Shown: positions 40,922-52,754 of the stretch, piece after piece | Position numbering within the stretch: the first letter of the stretch is position 1 | How the letters are laid out: every line of letters begins with the position of its first letter | Assembly: GCA_024762655.1 (NCBI GenBank) | Contig: JANTHB010000007.1 | Span: forward strand, 1 to 64,000 | Source of the DNA: Bacteroidales bacterium | GTDB lineage: Bacteria; Bacteroidota; Bacteroidia; Bacteroidales; VadinHA17 | Direction: 5' to 3' | DNA: 64,000 bases | The notes under the pieces: model-generated | Seen by the model: only the letters and a program-made list of their open reading frames with translations | Told to the model about the DNA's origin: nothing | Database searches by the model: none | Translations under genes and position numbers: made by a program

Positions 40922-42259
40922 ATGAAAACAGAAGAAATCGTATCCCGGCTTGAACAGAAACATCCCGGGGAAAAAGAATATATCCAGGCTGTCAGGGAAG
41001 TTCTGGAATCCATCGAAGAAATATACAACCGGAACCCACAGTTTCAATCGGCCGGTATTATCGAAAGGCTGATCGAACCCGACCGGGTACTTACCTTTAA
41101 AGTCCCCTGGACGGATGATGAAGGAAACGTAAACATTAATCTGGGATATCGTGTGCAGTTTAACAATGCTTTGGGTCCGTATAAAGGAGGTCTCCGTTTT
41201 CACCCCAGTGTAAATCTGAGTATCCTGAAATTTCTGGGATTTGAACAGATCTTTAAAAATGCTCTGACTACGCTTCCTCTGGGGGGTGCCAAAGGCGGAA
41301 GTGATTTTAACCCCAAGGGAAAATCGCAGCATGAGATCATGCGCTTTTGCCAGTCTTTCATGCTGGAACTCTGGAAGATCATCGGTCCCGAAACAGATGT
41401 TCCTGCGGGAGATATCGGAGTAGGCGGCCGGGAAATCGGTTTTCTTTATGGCATGTACAAAAAACTCACTCATGAGCATACGGGTGTATTGACCGGCAAA
41501 GGACTGAATTGGGGAGGCAGCCTTATCCGCCCCGAAGCCACCGGGTACGGCGTGGTTTATTTTGCCAAAGAAATGCTGGCAAGCCGGGGCGAAACCCTCG
41601 AAAACAAAACCGTGGCAGTCTCCGGATTCGGGAATGTTGCCTGGGGTGCGGTCAAAAAAGCTACCGAGCTGGGAGCCAAAGTGGTCACACTGTCCGGCCC
41701 TGACGGATATATCTATGATCCGGCGGGCGTCTCGGGGAAGAAAATTGACTATATGCTGGAACTACGTGCTACCAACGAAGACATTGTCGAACCCTATGCC
41801 CGCGAATTTGACGGAGTGGAATTTATCCCCGGCAAACACCCCTGGGAAGTAAAGGTGGATGTGGCGTTGCCTTGTGCTACGCAAAACGAACTCAACGAAC
41901 AGGATGCCAAACACCTTGTCGATAACGGATGTATCTGTGTTACCGAAGGGGCCAATATGCCATGTACTCCAGAAGCCATCGGGGTTTTTCAGAATCATGG
42001 CATCCTTTTTTCACCGGGCAAAGCGTCCAACGCAGGAGGCGTCGCCACCTCGGGACTGGAAATGTCACAGAATGCTCTGAAAATGAACTGGACTGCCCGC
42101 GAGGTGGATGACCGCCTGCATCAGATCATGAGGGATATCCATCATGCCTGTGTAAAATACGGGAAAAGACCCGACGGTTATGTCGACTATGTCAAAGGAG
42201 CCAATGTTGCCAGTTTCTTAAAAGTTGCCAATGCCATGCTCGATTTGGGTGTGCTTTAA
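40922..42259 (+). CDS. Glutamate dehydrogenase (hexameric, GdhA-type), paralog 1
   Basis: [62 protein letters not shown]. Confidence 0.95.
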   Translation: MKTEEIVSRLEQKHPGEKEYIQAVREVLESIEEIYNRNPQFQSAGIIERLIEPDRVLTFKVPWTDDEGNVNINLGYRVQFNNALGPYKGGLRFHPSVNLSILKFLGFEQIFKNALTTLPLGGAKGGSDFNPKGKSQHEIMRFCQSFMLELWKIIGPETDVPAGDIGVGGREIGFLYGMYKKLTHEHTGVLTGKGLNWGGSLIRPEATGYGVVYFAKEMLASRGETLENKTVAVSGFGNVAWGAVKKATELGAKVVTLSGPDGYIYDPAGVSGKKIDYMLELRATNEDIVEPYAREFDGVEFIPGKHPWEVKVDVALPCATQNELNEQDAKHLVDNGCICVTEGANMPCTPEAIGVFQNHGILFSPGKASNAGGVATSGLEMSQNALKMNWTAREVDDRLHQIMRDIHHACVKYGKRPDGYVDYVKGANVASFLKVANAMLDLGVL

Positions 42260-42265
42260 CTGTTT

Positions 42266-43372
42266 ATGGATGCTCTGGTTTATCAAATCGCATTAAGCCT
42301 TCTGCCCGGAATAGGATCTATACGCACACGTTCTATCCTGGCACATGTGGGGTCCCCGGAAAAGTTTTTCACCGAATCTTCCGGGATCCTGGAGAAAATC
42401 CCCGGTGTCGGAGCGCATCCTGCCACAAACACCCAGCGCAGGAAAGCACTGGAAACTGCGAAGAAAGAGTACGAATTTGTGAAAAACAATAACATCCGGA
42501 CGGCCTGGTTTCTGGATGAGGATTATCCTTTGCGCCTGAAACAGTGCGAAGATGCCCCGGTGATTATCTACATCCGGGGAGACACAGACCTGGATACAGC
42601 GAAGATCATCAGCATTGTCGGAACCAGACATGCCACCTCCTACGGCACCGGCGCATGTAAAAAAATCATTGAGCAACTGGCTGCCTTTTTCCCGGACCTT
42701 CTCGTGGTGAGTGGCCTTGCTTATGGTATAGATGTATGTGCCCATAAAGCAGCCCTGAAAAACGGTCTGAAAACCGTAGCTGTCCTGGGGCACGGTCTTC
42801 ACATGATTTATCCGGCCGTACACCGGCAGGTGGCCCGGGAAATAGTTGGTCAGGGAGCCCTGGTAACGGAATTTGCCACCTCCCAAATCCCGGACAAAGG
42901 AAATTTTATCGCCCGCAACCGGGTTATCGCCGGACTGGCTGACGCCACCCTGGTGGTGGAATCCGGAATCAAAGGAGGCGCTCTTATAACAGCCGACCTG
43001 GCAAACTCCTACAACAGGGACGTGTTTGCACTCCCCGGAAGAACATCAGACACGTGGTCACAAGGATGCAACCAACTGATCAAAAGAAACCAGGCTGCCC
43101 TCATAGAATCAGGAAAAGATATCGCTTATCTCATGGGCTGGGAGACCTCTCCCCTCCCTAAAAAAGAGGTTCAGAAAGCTCTTTTTGTCAATCTGAACGA
43201 AGAAGAAAAAAAACTGATCGGAATCCTTCGGGAACACGGAGAACTCTCGGTAGACCAGGTGGCTATCCTGGCCAATATACCGGTGAGTAAGGCTTCTTCC
43301 ATGCTACTAAATCTGGAATTCTCCGGATTAATCACCCTCCTTCCGGGAAACATATACCGCTACCTGACCTGA
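42266..43372 (+). CDS. dprA: DNA processing protein DprA
   Basis: ISIVGTRHATSYG, VSGLAYGIDVCAHKAAL, GHGLHMIYPAVH, RNRVIAGLADATLVVES; C-terminal winged helix. Confidence 0.94.
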   Translation: MDALVYQIALSLLPGIGSIRTRSILAHVGSPEKFFTESSGILEKIPGVGAHPATNTQRRKALETAKKEYEFVKNNNIRTAWFLDEDYPLRLKQCEDAPVIIYIRGDTDLDTAKIISIVGTRHATSYGTGACKKIIEQLAAFFPDLLVVSGLAYGIDVCAHKAALKNGLKTVAVLGHGLHMIYPAVHRQVAREIVGQGALVTEFATSQIPDKGNFIARNRVIAGLADATLVVESGIKGGALITADLANSYNRDVFALPGRTSDTWSQGCNQLIKRNQAALIESGKDIAYLMGWETSPLPKKEVQKALFVNLNEEEKKLIGILREHGELSVDQVAILANIPVSKASSMLLNLEFSGLITLLPGNIYRYLT

Positions 43373-43478
43373 TGATCGATATGTTATTAAACATTCCTTT
43401 TCTGAAGCTTCCGTTATCTCTTAAATATCAACATCTTACCATCATATAATATGAATAATGCTTAATATCATACTTTTT

Positions 43479-43505
43479 TATGCAAAAAATGTATATTATT
43501 GCATA
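43479..43505. promoter_or_regulatory. Inverted repeat TATGCAA-N13-TTGCATA upstream of the second gdh gene, possible operator
   Basis: Perfect 7-bp arms, 34 bp before ATG 43540. Confidence 0.35.
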
Positions 43506-43527
43506 GGAGATATTATTAACCACTTAA

Positions 43528-44880
<1,353 letters not shown>

Positions 44881-44900
44881 TAAACGAACCTATTATGATC

Positions 44901-44927
44901 AAAAAAGGGGCGTTCTGCCCCTTTTTT
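44901..44927. terminator. Intrinsic terminator AAAAAAGGGGC-GTTCT-GCCCCTTTTTT
   Basis: Hairpin with T-run 20 bp after the gdh paralog 2 stop. Confidence 0.85.
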
Positions 44928-44954
44928 GTATTTTTGCCCAATACCTGTTTCGTT

Positions 44955-45722
44955 ATGAACCTCATAGACACCCATACGCACCTTTATCTCCCCGAATTTG
45001 AAGCAGACCGTCACGACGTGGTCCAGGTAGCTATCCGGGCAGGCGTGGATAAAATGCTCCTGCCGAACATCGACCTTTCCACCCTGACCCCCATGCTGAA
45101 ATTAGCTGAGGCTTTCCCCCGTCACTGCTATCCCATGATCGGATTGCATCCCACTTCGGTAAAGGAAGATTACCGGCAACAACTGGAGGAAATGTTTGTT
45201 CACCTGAATGAAGGTTCATACGTCGGGATTGGTGAAGTAGGCATCGACCTTTACTGGGATAAGAAATTCGGAAAAGAACAGACAGAAGCTTTCCGGCAAC
45301 AAATTGAGTGGGCCCTCAACTTCAAGCTGCCGCTGGTCATCCACTCCCGCGAGTCTTTACCCCTTATCTTTTCCGTCCTGGAAGAATTTCCACAGTTACC
45401 GACAGGGGTTTTTCACAGTTTTACCGGAACACAAGATCAGGCAGAACATGCCATCGAAAAAGGATTCTTTCTGGGTGTGGGAGGCATTGTTACTTTCAAA
45501 AACTCTTCCCTGAAAGATACTTTGCTACCCCTGGGACCGGATCATCTGGTACTGGAAACAGACGCTCCGTTTCTGGCGCCGGCACCAAAAAGAGGAAGAC
45601 GAAATGAAAGCAGTTATCTTGTCTATATTGCACAATTTCTCGCCGATCTTTTTTCTGTAAAACCCGAGACCCTTGCAGACATTACAACCCGGAATGCGTT
45701 AAAACTTTTTTCATGTACCTGA
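44955..45722 (+). CDS. TatD-family hydrolase (ORF from 44799; start at MNLIDTHTHLYL)
   Basis: IDTHTHLYLPEF, IGEVGIDLYWDK, VIHSRES, LETDAPFLAP motifs. Confidence 0.92.
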   Translation: MNLIDTHTHLYLPEFEADRHDVVQVAIRAGVDKMLLPNIDLSTLTPMLKLAEAFPRHCYPMIGLHPTSVKEDYRQQLEEMFVHLNEGSYVGIGEVGIDLYWDKKFGKEQTEAFRQQIEWALNFKLPLVIHSRESLPLIFSVLEEFPQLPTGVFHSFTGTQDQAEHAIEKGFFLGVGGIVTFKNSSLKDTLLPLGPDHLVLETDAPFLAPAPKRGRRNESSYLVYIAQFLADLFSVKPETLADITTRNALKLFSCT

Positions 45723-45762
45723 CCCCTAACACACTACAAACGGATAGAAAAATACTCCCTGC

Positions 45763-46800
45763 ATGAAACAGCAAGACAAATCCATACTATTAATATATAC
45801 AGGCGGCACCATCGGCATGGTAAATGACCCTGTTACGGGATTGCTTAAACCGCTGGATTTTGATCATATTCTGAACCAAATCCCGGAGTTGTATCAGTTC
45901 GATTGCCGGATCGACACCCTTACCTTCGACCCGGTTGTTGATTCCTCGGAGATACAACCGGATTTCTGGCTGCGCCTGGGGCACATGATCGAAGAACATT
46001 ATCATGCTTATGACGGATTTGTTATATTGCACGGGACAGACACCATGGCTTATACCGCTTCCGCCCTTTCTTTCCTGTTACAGGATTTGCAAAAGCCGGT
46101 CATTCTGACCGGCTCTCAGCTGCCGATCGGAACATTACGCACTGACGGGAAGGAAAACCTGATCTCTGCCATTGAAATTGCCGCGTCGGTGGATGAAAAC
46201 GGACAACCGATGGTTCCCGAAGTATCAGTTTATTTCGAATATAAACTGTTCAGGGGGAACCGTACCACAAAATTCAGCGCTGAAACATTCAATGCTTTTG
46301 TTTCACCTAACTATCCGCTGCTGGCAGAAACCGGCGTTCATATTCACTACAACAGAAATGCCATACGGAAAGCCAGCCCTGAAAAAAAACTAAAATTAAT
46401 TTCCCGGCTGGATACCCGTGTTATGTTTCTCAAGGTATTTCCAGGTTTGTCTCCCCGGATCATTGAAGAGATCACCCGTATTCCTTCCCTCAAAGCTATG
46501 ATCATCGAGACATACGGCGCCGGGAATGCTCCGACATCACCTGATTTCCTGTCTCCTTTAAAATACTTTGTCGATTCCGGAGGTATCATATTAAATATCT
46601 CACAATGCAGGGCCGGATCGGTGGATATGGACCAGTACGAAACCGGTCACAGGCTGAAAGAAACCGGAGTCATCGGCGGGAAAGACCTGACTTCCGAAGC
46701 AGCGTTAACTAAATTAATGCTTGTTCTTGGGTTAGACATTTCTACAGAAGAAAAAAAATTATTGCTCCAAAAATCAATTTGCGGAGAAATGCGTGAATAA
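45763..46800 (+). CDS. ansA: Type I (AnsA-like) L-asparaginase
   Basis: LLIYTGGTIGMV, VILHGTDTMAYTASALSF, ILTGSQLPIGTLRTDGKENL. Confidence 0.92.
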   Translation: MKQQDKSILLIYTGGTIGMVNDPVTGLLKPLDFDHILNQIPELYQFDCRIDTLTFDPVVDSSEIQPDFWLRLGHMIEEHYHAYDGFVILHGTDTMAYTASALSFLLQDLQKPVILTGSQLPIGTLRTDGKENLISAIEIAASVDENGQPMVPEVSVYFEYKLFRGNRTTKFSAETFNAFVSPNYPLLAETGVHIHYNRNAIRKASPEKKLKLISRLDTRVMFLKVFPGLSPRIIEEITRIPSLKAMIIETYGAGNAPTSPDFLSPLKYFVDSGGIILNISQCRAGSVDMDQYETGHRLKETGVIGGKDLTSEAALTKLMLVLGLDISTEEKKLLLQKSICGEMRE

Positions 46801-46856
46801 TTTAACTTTTTTTTGTATTTTGCGCCCCATTATGATACTGTTCTTCATACATGTTC

Positions 46857-46946
<90 letters not shown>

Positions 46947-47023
46947 CAATAAAAATTATTGGAATTCTTAAATAAATTTTAATACTTTGCACAACAAAGA
47001 TTTCGTTATTAACTAAAAAGTAC

Positions 47024-47860
47024 ATGTTCATTATGAAAAAACTATTTGCATTTGTTGCGGTCATCGGGATGCTGGGATTTGGAGCATCCAATTTTGCTGT
47101 TGCTCAGAGCGAGCCAAACAGTGACACAGCCACTGTCGTTCAAAACGACTCTGCTTCTGTTGACACCACTGCACAACAGGCAGCCACTCCGGCCAGTAGT
47201 GAGAAACAACAGGGAAACCAGAATGTTTTACTGAAACAGATCAAAGCCAAGTTTATTGAAGGAGGCGCCGGTTTTATGGGCACGATCCTTCTGACCCTTA
47301 TTTTCGGTCTGGCATTGGCCATTGAAAGGATCATATACCTGAACCTTTCTACTACCAACACCGACAAACTCCTTAAAAATGTAGAGGATGCACTTGAGTC
47401 AGGGGGTGTTGAAGCAGCCAAGGAAGTATGCCGGAACACCCGCGGACCGGTAGCCAGTATCTTTTACCAAGGTCTCGACCGGGCCGATGAAGGGATAGAA
47501 ATGGCAGAAAAAGCGGTCATTTCTTACGGCGGTGTTCAGATGGGACTGCTCGAAAAGAACCTTTCCTGGATCGCCCTCTTTATCGCCATTGCCCCTATGC
47601 TTGGATTTATGGGAACGGTCATCGGGATGATTGACGCTTTCGATAAAATCCAGGTCGCAGGGACGGTTTCAGCCCAATTGGTCGCCGGCGGTATCAAAGT
47701 TGCTTTGATCACTACGGTATCCGGTCTGATCGTGGCTATCATCCTGCAGGTATTTTATAATTACATCCTGTCGAAGATCGACAGTATCACCGTAGCAATG
47801 GAAGATGCTTCCATTTCGTTGGTTGACATGCTGATAAAACATAATGCTAAAAATAAATAA
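47024..47860 (+). CDS. exbB: MotA/TolQ/ExbB proton channel family protein
   Basis: ExbB core GGVQMGLLEKNLSWIALFIAIAPMLGFMGTVIGMIDAFDKI; N-terminal signal sequence and Ala/Gln/Ser/Thr-rich segment. Confidence 0.9.
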   Translation: MFIMKKLFAFVAVIGMLGFGASNFAVAQSEPNSDTATVVQNDSASVDTTAQQAATPASSEKQQGNQNVLLKQIKAKFIEGGAGFMGTILLTLIFGLALAIERIIYLNLSTTNTDKLLKNVEDALESGGVEAAKEVCRNTRGPVASIFYQGLDRADEGIEMAEKAVISYGGVQMGLLEKNLSWIALFIAIAPMLGFMGTVIGMIDAFDKIQVAGTVSAQLVAGGIKVALITTVSGLIVAIILQVFYNYILSKIDSITVAMEDASISLVDMLIKHNAKNK

Positions 47861-47868
47861 GAGATATC

Positions 47869-48327
47869 ATGTCTGGTACACTTAAAACCTTTGTAAAAAT
47901 TACGCTTTGGGTTATCATGGGTATCTCCGTGGTACTGTTGGGCTGGTTCTATTTTGGCCCCAAGGTTCCGGGAACTGCCGGGACAACCCTTGAAGAACCC
48001 GTGGCTACGAATGTATCACTCTGGTGGGCCTATATTCTCTTCGGCCTTGCTATAGTGGTTACGTTGATATTCTCGTTTATGAATATCTTCACCAGCAAAA
48101 AAGCATTGAAGGGAGCGTTGATCTCTTTGGTCGCTTTGGTAATCCTGTTCGGAGTTTCTTATATGCTGGCATCTGATCAAACCCTGAACATGCCCGGCTA
48201 CGAAGGAAGCGGGAACACCCCCGTTGTCCTCAAATGGGTAGGAACGGGTCTGATAGCCACTTATCTGCTGGCTGGCATCGCTTTCCTGACAATTCTCTAT
48301 GTGGAGATTGCCAAATTATTTAAATAA
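47869..48327 (+). CDS. Small multi-TM membrane protein between exbB and exbD
   Basis: Hydrophobic segments and tight spacing within the operon. Confidence 0.6.
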   Translation: MSGTLKTFVKITLWVIMGISVVLLGWFYFGPKVPGTAGTTLEEPVATNVSLWWAYILFGLAIVVTLIFSFMNIFTSKKALKGALISLVALVILFGVSYMLASDQTLNMPGYEGSGNTPVVLKWVGTGLIATYLLAGIAFLTILYVEIAKLFK

Positions 48328-48358
48328 CTTATTTTTTATTTTAAGCTGGATCTGAACC

Positions 48359-48940
48359 ATGGCACGCAAGTTACAACCGATCAATGCAGGATCTATGGCT
48401 GACATAGCTTTCCTTCTTCTGATTTTCTTCCTCGTCACCACCACTATGGATGTTGATACGGGACTGATGAGGATGCTTCCCCCTATGCCAGAGAAAAATC
48501 AAAAGAAATCCAATGATAAGATTAAGGAAAGAAATGTCTTTGTCGTACTGATCAATAAGAACAATGAGCTTCTTGTCGAAGGAAAAAGAATGGACATCCA
48601 TCAATTGAGACAGGCTGCCAAAGATTTTATTGCCAACCCGGAAAACAGGGATGATCTCCCTGAAAAAGAATGGAAAGATATTCCATTCTTCGGCCATGTG
48701 TTCGTAACCAAAAACCCGGTTATCTCTCTGCAAAACGACCGGGGAACATCTTATGGAACTTACATTAAAGTTCAGAATGAGCTGATCGCTGCCAAGGATG
48801 AATTACGAAACGAACTGGCCAGGTCTAAGTTCGGCATGAACTATGACGACCTCGATAAAGAAAAACAACAGGCCATTAAAAAATACTATCCGGCAGCTAT
48901 CTCTGAAGCAGAACCTAAAAATGTTGGAGGAGAAAAATAA
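48359..48940 (+). CDS. exbD: ExbD/TolR family biopolymer transporter, copy 1
   Basis: INAGSMADIAFLLLIFFLVTTTMDVDTGLMRMLPP. Confidence 0.88.
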   Translation: MARKLQPINAGSMADIAFLLLIFFLVTTTMDVDTGLMRMLPPMPEKNQKKSNDKIKERNVFVVLINKNNELLVEGKRMDIHQLRQAAKDFIANPENRDDLPEKEWKDIPFFGHVFVTKNPVISLQNDRGTSYGTYIKVQNELIAAKDELRNELARSKFGMNYDDLDKEKQQAIKKYYPAAISEAEPKNVGGEK

Positions 48941-49419
48941 TGAAATCAAAATTTCGTCCGAATGAAGAAGAAAGATCCGTCGGCCAGATCAACACGGCTT
49001 CCCTACCCGACATCATCTTTATGCTTTTATTCTTCTTCATGGTTACCACAGTGATGCGTGAAGTGGATCTGAAAGTAAATATCCACGTTCCGGAAGCTAC
49101 CGAAGCTAAAAAACTGGAGAAAAAATCACTGGTTTCTTTTATCTATGTCGGAAAACCTCTTCCTCGCTTTCAGAAAATGTTCGGAACCGAACCCCGTATA
49201 CAGCTGAACGACCAGTTTAGAACCGTTGGAGACATTCAGGACTTTATAGCTCAGGAAAAAGACCAGTTAAATGAAGCTGACCGCAATAAATTAACGGTCT
49301 CCCTGAAAGTTGATCAAAACACCAAGATGGGAGTTGTCTCAGATATCAAACAGTCTCTCAGACGCGCAAATGCTCTGAAGATCAGTTACTCATCTGTCAA
49401 AACAGATAAGGTGAAGTAA
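48940..49419 (+). CDS. exbD: ExbD/TolR family biopolymer transporter, copy 2
   Basis: INTASLPDIIFMLLFFFMVTTVMREVDLKVNIHVPEATEA. Confidence 0.88.
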   Translation: MKSKFRPNEEERSVGQINTASLPDIIFMLLFFFMVTTVMREVDLKVNIHVPEATEAKKLEKKSLVSFIYVGKPLPRFQKMFGTEPRIQLNDQFRTVGDIQDFIAQEKDQLNEADRNKLTVSLKVDQNTKMGVVSDIKQSLRRANALKISYSSVKTDKVK

Positions 49420-49442
49420 GAAAATAGTTTTTTCATACCCAT

Positions 49443-49473
49443 AAAAAAGGCCGGAAATATCCGGCCTTTTTTT
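49443..49473. terminator. Intrinsic terminator AAAAAAGGCCGG-AAATAT-CCGGCCTTTTTTT
   Basis: Hairpin plus T-run after the exbD stop and next to the 3' end of tRNA-Arg. Confidence 0.85.
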
Positions 49474-49474
49474 G

Positions 49475-49548
49475 TGATCCCGGCGGGACTCGAACCCACA
49501 ACCTTCAGAACCGGAATCTGACATTCTATCCAATTGAACTACGGGACC
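49475..49548 (-). tRNA. tRNA-Arg, anticodon CCG
   Basis: Reverse complement GGTCCCG…CGGGATC acceptor, TCAGA-TTCCGGT-TCTGA anticodon arm, GGTTCGAGTCC-type T-arm. Confidence 0.93.
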
Positions 49549-49631
49549 AGCATAATTCAGTGTGCAAATTTAATAAAATTATTGATGAACTTTTCCTATT
49601 TTCGCACTCTGATATTACAAAACCTACCAAT

Positions 49632-52600
49632 ATGGAATATAACTTCAGGGAAACAGAGAAGAAGTGGCTGAACTACTGGAAGGAAAACAAAACATTCAAA
49701 ACGGATACAGACCCTTCCAAACCGAAATATTATGTCCTGGATATGTTTCCTTACCCCTCGGGCGCTGGCTTGCACGTAGGTCATCCGCTGGGATATATCG
49801 CTTCAGACATTTACGCCCGGTATATGAGGCTCAAAGGATACAACGTACTTCATCCGATGGGTTTTGACGCATTCGGCCTGCCTGCAGAACAATATGCCAT
49901 TCAAACAGGCACCCACCCCGCCGTTACCACGGCAAAAAATATTCAGAAATATCGCGAACAACTGGGCAAACTCGGCTTTTCTTTTGACTGGGATCGTGAA
50001 GTGGTAACCTCCGACCCTGCTTATTACAAATGGACGCAGTGGACCTTTCTGCAACTATTCAAATCGTGGTATAACCTGGAAACGGACAAAGCAGAGCCCA
50101 TCGACCGCCTTATCAAAATATTTGAACGGGAGGGAAACAAAAAGGTCAGGGCTGCTTCTTCTCCTGTAGATCTTTTCTCTCCGGACGAATGGAATACCTT
50201 TTCGGAAAAGAAAAAACAGGAAATCCTGATGAATTACCGTTTGGCTTATCTCTCCGATACCTGGGTAAACTGGTGTCCTGCACTGGGTACCGTCCTGGCC
50301 AACGATGAAGTCAAAGACGGTTATTCCGAGCGGGGAGGCTATCCTGTAGAACGGAAAAAAATGCGTCAATGGTTTCTTCGGATCACCGCCTATGCACGGC
50401 GACTGCTTGACGGACTTGAAACCATAGACTGGAGTGAATCCATAAAAGAGGTACAACGCAACTGGATCGGCCGGTCGGAAGGAGCAGTTGTGTTTTTCGA
50501 TATCGCAGATTATCCGGAACAACTGGAAATTTTCACCACACGTCCCGATACGCTTTTTGGCGCTACCTTCATGGTGCTGGCTCCCGAGCACCCCTTCATT
50601 GACGATATCACTACCAAAGAGCACCGGGAGGAAGTGGAAGAATATGTTAAAAAAGCTATTAATCGCTCAGAGAGAGACCGGATCGCCGATGTAAAGACCG
50701 TAACGGGGGTTTTTACCGGTGCCTATGCAATCAATCCCGTCAACGGAGCCCGGATCCCTGTCTGGGTAGCAGAATATGTTCTGGCGGGTTACGGAACCGG
50801 CGCCATTATGGCTGTTCCTGCCCACGACTCCCGTGATTTTGCCTTTGCCCGTCATTTCAACCTGCCCATTATACAAGTTATCACGCGCGAAAAAGGGAAG
50901 CAGGAAGATCCTGCCGGATGGGAAAGTTCGTATGACTCCAAAGAAGGCTACCTCATCAATTCCGGCTTTATCAATGACCTTCCGGTCCGGGAAGCAATCC
51001 CCGCCATCATTGATTTCCTGAAAAAGAAAAACAAGGGATACGGGAAAGTAAATTATCGTTTACGCGATGCGATTTTCAGCCGGCAGAGATACTGGGGAGA
51101 GCCGTTCCCCATCTATTATAAAGAAGGGATTCCTTATCCTCTCGATGAAGACCAGCTGCCACTTGAACTGCCGGAGGTGGACAAGTACCTCCCTACCGAA
51201 ACGGGAGATCCTCCGCTGGCCAGAGCCCAACACTGGAAATCCCGCGAAGGTTATCCACTCGAAACAAATACCATGCCCGGCTTTGCCGGTTCGAGCGGTT
51301 ATTATCTCCGCTACATGGATCCTCACAATGACAAAGAATATTTTTCAACAGAAGCGGTGGGTTACTGGAAAAATGTAGATCTTTATATCGGCGGAGATGA
51401 ACACGCTACAGGCCATCTCATCTATTCCCGTTTCTGGAATAAATTCCTTTATGACCTGGGCCTCTCCGTGGTAGAAGAACCTTTCCACAAACTCATCAAC
51501 CAGGGAAAAATTCTGGGAAGATCCAATTTCGTTTACCGCGTCAACCTGGAAAAATATGCGGAATACCTGCTGTGGCAAAAAATCAGGGAAGGCGGAGAAG
51601 CAGAGCATGTGATCCGGAATTACCGGGACGGAAACCGCCGCTTCGATTTCTATCATCAGAAAGCCAGACTGATCCTTGAAATAAAAAGTCAGGAAAAACT
51701 GGAAAAACTGGAGAGCTATTACAAAGATTACATAAAGAACACCGGGAAAAGGCTTCTCCTGCTGCCGATACACGATATTATTTATATGACCGACGAGACG
51801 GCGAAGGAAATAAACCAGGCAATCCATGAGACCGCTCCCGGCAAAGTATTTTTTGACAATCACAAAATAAGGGAATTGAAACCCATTTTTGTTTCCCACA
51901 ATATCAAAGACCGCGAATTATGGTCCACCCCCCTTCATGTGGACATCAACCTGGTTCACAACGATGTGCTGGATCTGGAAGCTTTCCGCAAGTGGCGCCC
52001 TGAATTTCAGGAGGCCGAGTTCATCCTCGAAGAGGACGGAAAATATATCTGCGGATGGGAAATCGAAAAAATGTCTAAATCGAAACACAACGTACAGACT
52101 CCGGATGAGCTGGTAGATAAGTACGGTGCAGACGTACTCCGAATGTACGAAATGTTCCTGGGACCCATCGAACAATCCAAACCCTGGGACACCAACGGAA
52201 TTGAAGGCATCTCGAGGTTTGTCAAGAAATTCTGGCGACTCTTTCATGATGAAGAAAACCGCTTTGCCATTACGGATGGTGAGCCCGGCGAACAGGAGCG
52301 GAAAATCCTGCACCGGACCATCAAAAAGGTCAGGGATGATATAGAACGCTTTTCTTACCATACGGCTGTGAGCACGCTGATGGTATGTACCAACGAACTG
52401 TCAACCCTCCGGTGCCGGAAACGGAAGATCCTCGAAGCCCTGACGATTCTTATTTCTCCGCTGGCCCCGCTGATAGCAGAAGAACTGTGGGAACAACTGG
52501 GACATAAACCAAGCATCAGCTTTGCCTCCTTGCCCGACTATGATGAAAAATGGCTGGAAGAAGACACTTTTGAATATCCGGTGTCTTTTAATGGAAAAAT

Positions 52601-52754
52601 GAGATTTAAGCTTCCCTTGCCCCTGGAAATCTCCCAGGCGGAAGTTGAAAAAGCGGTACGGGAAGCTCCGCAGGCGAAAAAGTGGATCGAAGGGAAAACC
52701 ATCCGGAAAGTCATCTTTGTCCCGAAACGGATCATCAATGTCGTTGTGAGCTAA
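49632..52754 (+). CDS. leuS: Leucyl-tRNA synthetase with an internal DUF559-like PD-(D/E)XK insertion (ORF starts 49560; start taken as [12 protein letters not shown])
   Basis: [18 protein letters not shown] (HIGH region), [17 protein letters not shown] editing motif, [10 protein letters not shown]; extra ~111 aa between FVYRVN and [11 protein letters not shown]. Confidence 0.95.
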   Translation: MEYNFRETEKKWLNYWKENKTFKTDTDPSKPKYYVLDMFPYPSGAGLHVGHPLGYIASDIYARYMRLKGYNVLHPMGFDAFGLPAEQYAIQTGTHPAVTTAKNIQKYREQLGKLGFSFDWDREVVTSDPAYYKWTQWTFLQLFKSWYNLETDKAEPIDRLIKIFEREGNKKVRAASSPVDLFSPDEWNTFSEKKKQEILMNYRLAYLSDTWVNWCPALGTVLANDEVKDGYSERGGYPVERKKMRQWFLRITAYARRLLDGLETIDWSESIKEVQRNWIGRSEGAVVFFDIADYPEQLEIFTTRPDTLFGATFMVLAPEHPFIDDITTKEHREEVEEYVKKAINRSERDRIADVKTVTGVFTGAYAINPVNGARIPVWVAEYVLAGYGTGAIMAVPAHDSRDFAFARHFNLPIIQVITREKGKQEDPAGWESSYDSKEGYLINSGFINDLPVREAIPAIIDFLKKKNKGYGKVNYRLRDAIFSRQRYWGEPFPIYYKEGIPYPLDEDQLPLELPEVDKYLPTETGDPPLARAQHWKSREGYPLETNTMPGFAGSSGYYLRYMDPHNDKEYFSTEAVGYWKNVDLYIGGDEHATGHLIYSRFWNKFLYDLGLSVVEEPFHKLINQGKILGRSNFVYRVNLEKYAEYLLWQKIREGGEAEHVIRNYRDGNRRFDFYHQKARLILEIKSQEKLEKLESYYKDYIKNTGKRLLLLPIHDIIYMTDETAKEINQAIHETAPGKVFFDNHKIRELKPIFVSHNIKDRELWSTPLHVDINLVHNDVLDLEAFRKWRPEFQEAEFILEEDGKYICGWEIEKMSKSKHNVQTPDELVDKYGADVLRMYEMFLGPIEQSKPWDTNGIEGISRFVKKFWRLFHDEENRFAITDGEPGEQERKILHRTIKKVRDDIERFSYHTAVSTLMVCTNELSTLRCRKRKILEALTILISPLAPLIAEELWEQLGHKPSISFASLPDYDEKWLEEDTFEYPVSFNGKMRFKLPLPLEISQAEVEKAVREAPQAKKWIEGKTIRKVIFVPKRIINVVVS
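51546..51878 (+). other. Inserted DUF559/Vsr-like endonuclease-fold domain within leuS
   Basis: EYLLWQKIR…[19 protein letters not shown] matches the DUF559 pattern ExxLWxxLR…VDFYxPxARLVIEVDG; D696-x10-E707-I-K709 (ORF-track numbering). Confidence 0.7.

Noticed and set aside
51546-51878. LeuRS insertion considered as an intein or group of frameshift/assembly artefacts
   Set aside because: No intein boundary residues (N-terminal Cys/Ser, C-terminal His-Asn plus Cys/Ser/Thr) or Hint motifs; the reading frame is continuous and both flanks keep LeuRS similarity, so a domain insertion is the simpler reading
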